Below, piece after piece: positions 15,582 to 23,150 of a stretch of DNA of 64,000 nucleotides (positions are counted from its first letter, which is position 1; the number at the start of each line of letters is the position of its first letter). Both the position numbers and the translations under genes were made by a program. The notes below the pieces were generated by a model. It did no database searches, was not told where the DNA came from, and worked only from the letters and a program-made list of their open reading frames with translations. Source of the DNA: Bacteroides_D sp963546395. Its GTDB lineage: Bacteria; Bacteroidota; Bacteroidia; Bacteroidales; CAJPTX01. Location of the stretch: the NCBI GenBank assembly GCA_963546395.1, contig CAUUMS010000007.1:35298-99297 (forward strand), read 5' to 3'.

Positions 15582-18062
15582 CTAGAATCCCCACACGAGT
15601 CTCACGTTGAGACTGCGGGCCGTCAGGTAATTGGGCACTGCGAGCTGCCCTCGTTGCCCATTGAGCTGTGGTACAGTCACCCAGAGGTAGGAGGCCGTAT
15701 TGGCAAAGTTGAGCAGGTTGTACACCTCAAGCATTGCGGATAGCTCCCTCAGCCAGCTGGCCCGACTGAGCCATGGTGCCGTGTAAGCCGCATCCTTCAG
15801 GATGTAGGAGAAGCCTATATCCACCCGCTTGTACGAGGGCAAACGCACCTGCTTTACGTAGGGCGCATCAGGCTGTCCCACGGGAATACCCGTGGCGTAA
15901 TGCGCTGATAGATGCACACGAATGTACGGGGCGTGCGGTATGTGATCCTCCAGGAAGAGCGAAAGGGCAAAACGTTGATCGGAGGGCATAGGCATCCACC
16001 CCGTAGGTGCGGCCACGCCATTGGGCTGCAACACGGGCTCAGTAAAGCGCATTTGCGCATTCAACAGCGAGATGCTCACCCACGACTCAGCACCTGCGAC
16101 CAGCTCACCATGCAGCTTGGCATCCCATCCCATAATGCGCCCTTGCCCCACGTCCATGGCCTCATACTGCAACCCCAGATTCTCCTGGCTGTAGGGCACA
16201 AGGTGCGCTATACGCTTCATGTAGAGCTCCGTCTGCAAATGGAATGGATGGTCGAACATCTCAAAGCGCCAGCGTGCTCCAATTAGCGCCTGTAGAGCTC
16301 GCTGAGGACGTAGCGACGGATGGAGTGCCCCCTGCCGATCGCGCATCTCACGGTAGAACGGGTACTGGTAGTACAGCCCTCCTGCTGCGTAGAAGGAGAG
16401 GGCTCTATTGCGTGCCGGCACCAGAGTGACTGCCCCCCGGGGGCTGAACCGAATGGCCCGCATCTGCTCACGGGCCGATAGCCGGCCCCCTAACTCCACG
16501 GTTATCTCATTGCCACCCCAGTCAGCCTGCCAGGATCCCTGCACGTAGGCAGCATGACGGTAGAGCTCAAGCTGCCTCGCATCGCGCACAAGGTTCGCAT
16601 TACGAAACCCAAGCCCCCCACGCGGGAGCGCATAGCCGGCACTATCCAGCAGATGCCACTCACGCAGATCGTGCCCCATATGGCGCATAGAGCTCTCCAC
16701 CCCACCCTCTAGCTGCCAGTCGTCCCCTGCGTACCCCGCACGCCAAGTGGCCGTGTAGAGCTGTGCCTGAAAATAATTGCGCGCATGATCCAGACTCCCC
16801 CCGATACCCACGTTAGCCACGCTGTCGTGAGGCCGAATGGGTGCTGACGAATCCTGTATATCGCTCAGCCAGTACTCACCCAGTATGTCAAACGTCTCGC
16901 TCTCGGCAAGGAATGTAGCCCCCAGATGCCCCCCTGTCCACCAGGACGACCCGGGCTGCTGCCAGCGTACGCCCAGCGAGGCGAATCCGGACAGATACGC
17001 ATCACGCTCCTGCCCCTCGTAGTAGACATTCATCGTGAGCAGCGAGCCAGCCCCAGCCCCGAACACCGTGGTCTTATTGCTGGGCACGAAGTGGTACTCA
17101 TTGCGCATCAGACCACCCAGCAGGCTCACCTCCAAGCCCGGGACGGGCGTATACATCAGCTTCCCCTGCAAATCGATGTAGTTGGGCCGGTAGTCCCCCT
17201 TAGTGTCCGTGGTGTTCAGCAGCAGACGTGTGTTCTTGTAGCGCACCCCCAGCAATCCTCCCACCCTCGCCGAGGGCGAGTACCCCTCGAGGGCTGCCCG
17301 ATTCTCTAGCAAGCCCAGCTGCAAACGGGCCCCGTAGCGTTTCGGTGTTCGGTAGTGCACGCTGAGCACCGATGACATCTTGTCGCCATGGCGTGCTGGG
17401 AACGCTCCAGCCGAAAAGTCGAGACTTGAGACTAGATCCGAATTTATCGCCGATAGCCCTTCCTGATTGCCGCTGCGTACCAGCGAGGGGCGATACACCT
17501 CCACCCCATCCACGTACACCAGGTTCTCATCGAATGATCCCCCGCGCACCGAGTACTGCGAGCTCAGCTCATTGCGAGCACTCACCCCAGGCAGCGTCTT
17601 CAGCAGTGACTCTACGCCCCCGATGGCCGTGGGAATAGCTATGATCCCCTTTGCTGTCAGGCGTTCCACCGTGGCAGCCGGCCTCTGCTGCCCTGAGGCC
17701 ACGTGCACCGTGGCAATATCCACTGCTACACCCTCCAGGGTCACGTTGCATGCGATGGCATTTACCGCCGCATCCACCCGCAGCAGGGTATCAACCGTGG
17801 CGTGGCCAAGCAGCATAAACTGAATGCGCAGCGACTGCGCATCCTGGGGCAAAGAAGCCCGCAGGTGATACTGCCCATTCGCATCGCTCAGCGTAGCCCC
17901 CGAGGCCCCCACGGCAACGATGCTAGCATCGGGCAAGGGACGACCCGCCGTGTCGCGCACCAAGCCCGATACCCGCACGTGACGCTGCCCCAATACCCCT
18001 AGCGGTAGCAGCACGAGGGCTATCAGAATGAGCCCGTAGCAGCAATATCCCCCTCTCAGCAC
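15582..18062 (-). CDS. TonB-dependent outer-membrane receptor with carboxypeptidase-like domain
   Basis: 826 residues from a GTG start at 18062 that overlaps the maf stop (GTGCTGA) and leads straight into a signal peptide (GLILIALVLLPLGVLG). A longer frame from ATG 18125 has 21 non-signal residues and overlaps maf by 70 bases, so GTG is preferred. Domains: carboxypeptidase regulatory-like beta domain (VSGLVRDTAGRPLPDASIVAVG), TonB plug (GGVESLLKTLPGVSARNE, YSVRGGSFDENLVYVDGVEVY) and a long 22-strand-type barrel ending in the expected aromatic (LVWGF). Imports an unknown substrate across the outer membrane. No SusD partner is adjacent, so a SusC role is unlikely. Confidence 0.9.
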   Translation of the reverse strand: MLRGGYCCYGLILIALVLLPLGVLGQRHVRVSGLVRDTAGRPLPDASIVAVGASGATLSDANGQYHLRASLPQDAQSLRIQFMLLGHATVDTLLRVDAAVNAIACNVTLEGVAVDIATVHVASGQQRPAATVERLTAKGIIAIPTAIGGVESLLKTLPGVSARNELSSQYSVRGGSFDENLVYVDGVEVYRPSLVRSGNQEGLSAINSDLVSSLDFSAGAFPARHGDKMSSVLSVHYRTPKRYGARLQLGLLENRAALEGYSPSARVGGLLGVRYKNTRLLLNTTDTKGDYRPNYIDLQGKLMYTPVPGLEVSLLGGLMRNEYHFVPSNKTTVFGAGAGSLLTMNVYYEGQERDAYLSGFASLGVRWQQPGSSWWTGGHLGATFLAESETFDILGEYWLSDIQDSSAPIRPHDSVANVGIGGSLDHARNYFQAQLYTATWRAGYAGDDWQLEGGVESSMRHMGHDLREWHLLDSAGYALPRGGLGFRNANLVRDARQLELYRHAAYVQGSWQADWGGNEITVELGGRLSAREQMRAIRFSPRGAVTLVPARNRALSFYAAGGLYYQYPFYREMRDRQGALHPSLRPQRALQALIGARWRFEMFDHPFHLQTELYMKRIAHLVPYSQENLGLQYEAMDVGQGRIMGWDAKLHGELVAGAESWVSISLLNAQMRFTEPVLQPNGVAAPTGWMPMPSDQRFALSLFLEDHIPHAPYIRVHLSAHYATGIPVGQPDAPYVKQVRLPSYKRVDIGFSYILKDAAYTAPWLSRASWLRELSAMLEVYNLLNFANTASYLWVTVPQLNGQRGQLAVPNYLTARSLNVRLVWGF

Positions 18063-18700
18063 GGGCGAGCCTCCTTCGCCGTTGCGTAGCGCACAATGCG
18101 CATCAATACCTGGTGCAAAGCCCATGTGGGCAGGCCCATCACATTGGTATAAGAGCCCTCTATGCTCTGCACACCGATGAGCCCTATCCAGTCCTGAATG
18201 CCATACCCACCCGCCTTGTCGTACGGAGCCCCCAGGGAGAGGTAGTACTCGATGTCGGTCTCCGTGAGCTGACCAAATCGTACCGCGGTACGCTCCGTAA
18301 ACAGCTCCTCAACACCAATGCCCAGCAGTGCAACCCCTGTCAGCACCACATGCTCTGCCCCCGAAAGCCTGCGGAGTATAGCCCTGGCCTCATCGGCACT
18401 GCGAGGCTTATCGAGCCGCTCCCCCTCGGCAATCACCACCGTGTCAGCCGCCAGCACGAGGTGCCCCTCGGCCTCATGGCGCAATGCGCTGCAAGCGGCC
18501 TCCGCCTTCCTCTGAGCCAACACAAGCGCCTGATTCTCAATGCGCACCCCATGCGTCAGGGCCCGCTCATCCACCTCCGGGACGAACACGGAAAACGCCA
18601 CACCCATCTCAGCCAGCAGCTTAGCCCTGCGGGGCGACTGCGAGGCGAGTATCATGCGCGGAAGGCCTCTATACGTGGGGGGGAGTGTGTCAGCAGGCAT
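18056..18700 (-). CDS. maf: Maf family nucleoside triphosphate pyrophosphatase
   Basis: 214 residues. Maf proteins hydrolyse non-canonical or excess dTTP/UTP-type nucleotides to monophosphate and PPi. Seen: ILASQSPRRAKLL (substrate loop), the catalytic AADTVV, DKPRSADEA, and KAGGYGIQ with the following SIEGSYTNVMGLP. Start MPADTL is 15 bases after the UbiA-family stop; a later in-frame Met before ILASQS is possible, but related proteins also carry about 15 leading residues. Part of the minus-strand run DUF2520 - kdsC - ubiA-like - maf - TonB receptor. Confidence 0.93.
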   Translation of the reverse strand: MPADTLPPTYRGLPRMILASQSPRRAKLLAEMGVAFSVFVPEVDERALTHGVRIENQALVLAQRKAEAACSALRHEAEGHLVLAADTVVIAEGERLDKPRSADEARAILRRLSGAEHVVLTGVALLGIGVEELFTERTAVRFGQLTETDIEYYLSLGAPYDKAGGYGIQDWIGLIGVQSIEGSYTNVMGLPTWALHQVLMRIVRYATAKEARPC

Positions 18701-18715
18701 CTACCATCGTGCCTT

Positions 18716-19681
18716 TTATGCCATCAGCAGGCGCAGGAGCGGGAACAGCACGACGGCGAAAAACGAGACCTCGAGCATGCGCAGTGCCAAGCGGTAGTGT
18801 GTCACCTTCTCAGCCGTGAGCAGCCCTATGAGCGACACGCCCATAGGGACGATCACCAGCAGCGCATCGTATGCCTGGCAGAGATAAGGGAAACGCCCCC
18901 CGAGGCCCTTTTGCGCCAGGTGATCAGAGAGCCAGAACGAGAGGATGGCCAGCACCACGTAGCACAACGCCACCACGATGCGTGCCTTGCGGAGGCCGAA
19001 CTGGCTGGCCAGCGAATTTCGCCCCAGCTGTCGTCCCTGCACAAAGGCCGCCAGCTCGCGCACCCAATGCAGGAGTAGCACGATGCCAGCAAATGAGCCC
19101 GCGTAGAGCAGGTAGTAGTGCACCAGGGGGATCATAGAAAGCTGCTCGAGCGCAATGGGCTGCCAGAGGCTCAACTCGGCAAAGCTCACGGTGTACATCA
19201 TGGGCACCATCGGCAGGCAAAATGCGAACACCAGCGCGAGCAGTGAGCCCATCAGCAGCTGATACTTGTACAGCGTGGTGTAGAACCACACCACCCCAGC
19301 CGCAAGCGGATACAGAATGAAGAGGGAGACCCTATGCGCCCGCACGGCCACGTAGAGAGCCAAGAGGCTTGCCAGCAGGTTGAGCGAGTGGTGCAGCACA
19401 ATCACCGTGCGCCTCGGCACATCACGCCCTACGGAGACACGCTGCGGGTGACGCACCTTATCCTCCTGGCGGTCAAAGTAATTGTTAATCATATAGCCAC
19501 CCGCCGTAATGCACAGCGAGGCCAGGGCCAGGCACCCGAAATCCCAGGGCGATAGCGGATTGACCACCCCGCAAGCAGTGAAGTACGGAACCGAAATGCC
19601 AAAGTACACCGCCAGTAGCACCAGCAGCAACACCCCCACCGCCAGGGGATTTGCAAGACGCAAGTAAAGTCGAAACATCAT
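18716..19681 (-). CDS. UbiA-family prenyltransferase
   Basis: 321 residues from ATG 19681 (MMFRLYLRLANP), chosen because the longer frame to 19744 adds a charged 21-residue tail and overlaps kdsC. An integral membrane enzyme with about 8-9 hydrophobic helices. The first aspartate-rich motif NNYFDRQEDKVRHPQR matches the prenyl-diphosphate site of the family; the second is less clear (KYQLLMGSLL, then LLHWVRELAAF). It resembles geranylgeranylglycerol-phosphate geranylgeranyltransferase-type members found beside kdsC and maf in Bacteroidales; the acceptor cannot be told from sequence. Confidence 0.8.
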   Translation of the reverse strand: MMFRLYLRLANPLAVGVLLLVLLAVYFGISVPYFTACGVVNPLSPWDFGCLALASLCITAGGYMINNYFDRQEDKVRHPQRVSVGRDVPRRTVIVLHHSLNLLASLLALYVAVRAHRVSLFILYPLAAGVVWFYTTLYKYQLLMGSLLALVFAFCLPMVPMMYTVSFAELSLWQPIALEQLSMIPLVHYYLLYAGSFAGIVLLLHWVRELAAFVQGRQLGRNSLASQFGLRKARIVVALCYVVLAILSFWLSDHLAQKGLGGRFPYLCQAYDALLVIVPMGVSLIGLLTAEKVTHYRLALRMLEVSFFAVVLFPLLRLLMA

Positions 19682-19706
19682 CGCAATATCGATGCGCACC
19701 CTTTCG

Positions 19707-20234
19707 CTACTGGAGCGCTCCCGGGCAGGCTGTCCACTTCCCATGCAGGCGAAGCACCTGCTCTATCACATCGCGCACGCAGCCGTCACCGCCCGGGCGA
19801 TCGGACACGTACACCGCCAACTCCCGAATCTCTGAGCTGGCATCCGCAGGGCACGTGGGCACCCCCACGCGCTGCATGACCCCGTAGTCGGGCAAATCGT
19901 CACCCATGTACAACACCTGCTCGGGCTTGAGCCCATGCACCAGGCAAAACTCCTCAAGGGCGGTCACCTTGTCCCGGCACGCCAAATACACATCCTTCAC
20001 CCCCAGCTTACGAAAGCGGTCGGCCACGCTCTCCGTGGAACCACCCGTGATGATTGCCACGGGGTAACCCAGCTCTACCGCCGTGTGGATGGCATAGCCG
20101 TCGCGGGTGTTGGAACAGCGCAATAGCTCGCCCCGCTCGCTGATCAGCACCTGATTATTGGTGCACACCCCATCCACATCAAAGGCGAAGGCGCACACGT
20201 TGCTGAGCAGCGCCCTAAAGTTATGCACTAGCAT
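19707..20234 (-). CDS. kdsC: 3-deoxy-D-manno-octulosonate-8-phosphate phosphatase
   Basis: 175 residues, standard KdsC length, HAD superfamily without a cap domain. Removes the phosphate from KDO-8-P during lipopolysaccharide core synthesis. Seen: motif I FDVDGVCT (nucleophile Asp19, Asp21), motif II Thr in IITGGSTE, the basic residue in CRDKVTALEEF, and motif III YMGDDLPDYGVM. The TRDGYAI segment (residues 43-49) is typical of KdsC. 25 bases separate it from the UbiA-family gene. Confidence 0.92.
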   Translation of the reverse strand: MLVHNFRALLSNVCAFAFDVDGVCTNNQVLISERGELLRCSNTRDGYAIHTAVELGYPVAIITGGSTESVADRFRKLGVKDVYLACRDKVTALEEFCLVHGLKPEQVLYMGDDLPDYGVMQRVGVPTCPADASSEIRELAVYVSDRPGGDGCVRDVIEQVLRLHGKWTACPGALQ

Positions 20235-20495
20235 TTTACATCAAATGTCATAGTCACTACCTGCGATCGATTCACGCACCACACCCTGCCGACCGATCGC
20301 TACACATCGCACCGAATCGCTGTGGAGGAGCGGCAACAAGAGACCCGAACCAGCGCATCGGGACACCAGAAAAAGCACATAGCAAGCTCGCTCCACGCGA
20401 CCCGCCTTCTGGAGGATGGAATCAGATTGCTCCATTCCCCCTGAAACACCCCGCAAGGTAGCGAAAAATATGCTCCCTGCGGCCTCGCCTGCGCA
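20235..20495. other. gap between DUF2520 gene and kdsC
   Basis: A 71-codon minus-strand frame (20241-20456) fills most of the gap, but its translation has no recognisable motif and an arginine/cysteine-rich mix typical of chance frames. No hairpin or promoter element was seen. Confidence 0.3.
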
Positions 20496-21344
20496 TCAGT
20501 CCGACTCCTGCTCCCCCTTGCAGCTGCGCTCGATACTCTCCGTCAATGCATTGTAGAGCGGCAGAAACTGCGGGTAGTACATCTCGAGCATGGCCCTATG
20601 GCGGGACAGCGTGGCCACATCGCCCCGACGAGCTGGCCCCGTCTGCGCCTGCGTAGGTCCTACACCAACGGCATTACCTATCGTCTGCTGTAGAATGGGC
20701 TCCAGCAAGCGGCGCACAAAATCGGCCTCCCCAGCCGGCAGCTCCAGCTGGCTCCCGACATCAATCCCTCGACGCATCCCAATCGTGGTGGCAATGTGCA
20801 GCAGATGGTTGACAAAATTGTTGCTCAGCACGCCGAGCAAGTGCACCCACCGACGCTCCTCGGAATTAGCCTGGCAGACAAACATGCCAATCCGCTGCGC
20901 AAGCTCCATGATGGCCTCCCGAAGCTCCATGTCATAGGCCTCGATCAAGCAGGGCACACGCTGCAACGATGTCTCAGCCCCCCGGGCGAAGGTTTGCAAC
21001 GGGTAAAACACGCCGACCCTCGCGCCCGGAATCTGCGGTATGGGCGTTGCCCCGCTGGTGTGCACCACGTAGCGGGCTAAGTTGGCGAACCGGGCGCACA
21101 CCCCCAGACACTCCGTGTCGGGCACGGCAACTATAAGCAGCTCGGTGGGCTTTTGGGGGTATGATGCCCCCGAAAAAGACGAGCACTCCAAGGCATCAGC
21201 TAATGCCTTGGAGTGCTCACCTGAACGACTGTATACCCAGTCGATATCTACCCCCGCGCGGCGCAGTGCTATACCCAAGCCCCATACCACCCCACCAGCC
21301 CCCACTAGGGCTACCCGTGAAAGGCCTCTCCCCGTCGTACCCAC
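20496..21344 (-). CDS. Rossmann-fold/DUF2520 dehydrogenase-like protein
   Basis: 282 residues. N-terminal NAD(P)-binding Rossmann domain (VALVGAGGVVWGLGIALRRAG) and C-terminal DUF2520 helical domain (segments VGVFYPLQTFARG, HLLGVLSNNFVNHLL, and TGPARRGD). Related in fold to pyrroline-5-carboxylate reductase and ketopantoate reductase, but no substrate is established. In many Bacteroidales this gene heads a kdsC-maf cluster as it does here. The 261 bases between it and kdsC are longer than the other gaps and may hold a second promoter. Confidence 0.82.
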   Translation of the reverse strand: MGTTGRGLSRVALVGAGGVVWGLGIALRRAGVDIDWVYSRSGEHSKALADALECSSFSGASYPQKPTELLIVAVPDTECLGVCARFANLARYVVHTSGATPIPQIPGARVGVFYPLQTFARGAETSLQRVPCLIEAYDMELREAIMELAQRIGMFVCQANSEERRWVHLLGVLSNNFVNHLLHIATTIGMRRGIDVGSQLELPAGEADFVRRLLEPILQQTIGNAVGVGPTQAQTGPARRGDVATLSRHRAMLEMYYPQFLPLYNALTESIERSCKGEQESD

Positions 21345-21419
21345 CTTCCGCTCTCCTTCACAGCAAGGAATCCACCGGCACGGAGCAAATGCGCACTACT
21401 GCATGCGCGGGCAATGGGA

Positions 21420-22532
21420 CTACTGCAACATGCCGGGCAGCAGCTCGCGCAGACGGGCCGCGTCCACATTGCGCTCTACAATGACACCCTCGCCGTTGAA
21501 GAGCACATTGAAAGGAATACCCTGCACGTTGTACAGCTTGCCGGGGCTATCCACGTTCGGATTCACCACGTAGTTCGTCCACGGCAGCGCATCCTCAGCC
21601 ACAGCACCCTTCCAGTCATCGATATTCTTGTCCAGCGACAGGCCAAAGATCATGAAGCCCTTGTCCTTGAACTCGTTGAACACCTCGACTAGGCTCGGAT
21701 TCGCCTTGCGGCAGTAGGGGCACCACGAGGCCCACATCTCCAGCAGCACGGGCTTACCCTTGCCAGCCACATCGCTGAACATCACGGATTTGCCTTCCAT
21801 ATCGTTCGCCGTGAAATCAATGTACGGCTTGCCAGCCGCCAGGCTCTCCTCCTTACCGATGAAACTCATGATGTGCGCCACGTGCGCATTGCCCTTCATC
21901 GCCTCTTCGAGGCCACCGATCCACTCCTTGAGCCGGCCCATCTGCTCATCCGTAAAGCGCGACATACGCCCCGCAATCAGGTAGGGAGTAATGGCCGTAT
22001 TCGGATTGGCCACCAGGAGTTCGTACACCTTCGCATCGTACTCGTTGGCCAGCTTCTCGTATTGCTCCGAGAGCTTCTCCATCTGGGCCTCACGATCGGT
22101 GATGGTGGTGTCGCTCTTAATGCGTTGCGCCTCCTCAGAGAGGGGGCCGATCAGCTGCTCAAACTCGCTCTCCAGCCTGGCGAACTCGGTGAGGAAGGCC
22201 CCATCCTTGCCGCTGATCTTGACTGGCTTGTCGAACCCCTCGCTCGCATCAACAACCACCGGCTCTTTCCCCAGCGTGATGCTGTAGGCTGCCACCGATG
22301 GTACCATCAGCACGTAGGCCCCGTCGGGGTGCTCCACGCCCTCGAAGACGAAAGCGTTGGCCTTTACCAGCGTGGAGTCCACCTTCGCTGGCTCCTCGCC
22401 GCTCACGTCCAGGAGATACACCTTCGTGCTGTCGTCCAGCGGCAGCTTACCCGATAGCTGCGCTGATTTCTGGCAGCTCGTGGCGCCAAGAAGTGCCACC
22501 GCAGCCAGCACAAGAAAACCCGTCTTCTTCAT
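21420..22532 (-). CDS. TlpA-like thioredoxin-fold lipoprotein (DUF4369 + redoxin)
   Basis: 370 residues. N-terminal lipoprotein signal ending at Cys20 (LGATSC), a DUF4369-type beta domain (about 25-110), a helical linker (110-235), then a thioredoxin/AhpC-like domain with the active site CPYC (271-274) inside EMWASWCPYCRKANPS, and a cis-Pro in VQGIPFNVLF. Such proteins are anchored in the periplasm and reduce or isomerise disulfides (ResA/TlpA style). A single gene, with its own promoter upstream. Confidence 0.9.
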   Translation of the reverse strand: MKKTGFLVLAAVALLGATSCQKSAQLSGKLPLDDSTKVYLLDVSGEEPAKVDSTLVKANAFVFEGVEHPDGAYVLMVPSVAAYSITLGKEPVVVDASEGFDKPVKISGKDGAFLTEFARLESEFEQLIGPLSEEAQRIKSDTTITDREAQMEKLSEQYEKLANEYDAKVYELLVANPNTAITPYLIAGRMSRFTDEQMGRLKEWIGGLEEAMKGNAHVAHIMSFIGKEESLAAGKPYIDFTANDMEGKSVMFSDVAGKGKPVLLEMWASWCPYCRKANPSLVEVFNEFKDKGFMIFGLSLDKNIDDWKGAVAEDALPWTNYVVNPNVDSPGKLYNVQGIPFNVLFNGEGVIVERNVDAARLRELLPGMLQ

Positions 22533-22579
22533 TGGTTATACCGTTACCGTGCACGCAAGAACTACGCCACTTCAATGCG

Positions 22580-22613
22580 TAAAGGTAGCGTTTCTTTTCC
22601 TTATCAAACAAAA
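22580..22613 (-). promoter_or_regulatory. promoter of the TlpA-like gene (TTTTG-N21-TACCTTTA)
   Basis: On the minus strand TTTTG (22613-22609), 21 bases, then TACCTTTA (22587-22580), one base off the -7 consensus, 48 bases upstream of the start codon. Both halves are at proper Bacteroidota spacing. Confidence 0.65.
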
Positions 22614-22928
22614 CAGCCTGCCCATGTTCCCCAGATTTGCGCAGGTACCGGGAATCTCCCTAGGTGGGATTCCCTTGCTACGATAGGCATTTCGGCAATC
22701 TGGGCTGGTCGATGGGAGGGCTAAAATTTCACAAACCGCACCATCCCATTTCCGCGCAAATTCTCCATTGGCGAGCGCATGAAATGCGGAGGAAATGACG
22801 TGCGCACCGCATCCCGCAGCATGCAAAAGTGGCCCGTCGCAAATGACTGCCGGCAGGCAGGAACGTGACGGATGTATTTTATCGCAAAAGAGCTGATTTC
22901 ATCGGCTATCATCACCCCATTGACGGTG

Positions 22929-23000
22929 CACCAACGCCGTATCAAGTCCGTATTTGGCCCGCAAAATATGGGTTTGATACCTGGCTGCAACGATGCTACC
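22929..23000. repeat. dispersed palindromic repeat, copy B
   Basis: Left arm CACCAACGCCGTATCAAGTC matches copy A at 19 of 20 positions. The centre reads GTATTTGGCCCGCAAAATAT; the right arm GGGTTTGATACCTGGC is more worn. The tail CGATGCTACC matches copy A. Confidence 0.7.
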
Positions 23001-23089
23001 GGCTCGTTGCCGCCCCTTGGGGCAAACGGCACAGGGGAATACGCGCAAATAAATTACGCATGGAACGATTATTTGTGCGCTGCATTTCG

Positions 23090-23097
23090 TACCTTTG
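23090..23097 (+). promoter_or_regulatory. promoter -7 element (TACCTTTG) for the AsmA-like gene
   Basis: TACCTTTG 53 bases before the ATG at 23151. A TTTG at 23072-23075 is present but at 14-base spacing, shorter than usual. Confidence 0.5.
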
Positions 23098-23150
23098 AGC
23101 CAGTGTTGTAGACTGCGCTCGGTGGCGTTCACATCTCGGATAGCATTGCA

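Larger units (their letters stand above)
22614..23150. other. divergent intergenic region with repeat copy B
   Basis: About 540 bases between the TlpA-like gene (-) and the AsmA-like gene (+). It contains repeat copy B (22929-23000) and the TACCTTTG promoter element at 23090-23097. Short frames here read through the repeat and are not believed. Confidence 0.4.

Noticed and set aside
20241..20456. 71-codon minus-strand frame between DUF2520 gene and kdsC
   Set aside because: No motif, unusual residue mix; kept only as a note.
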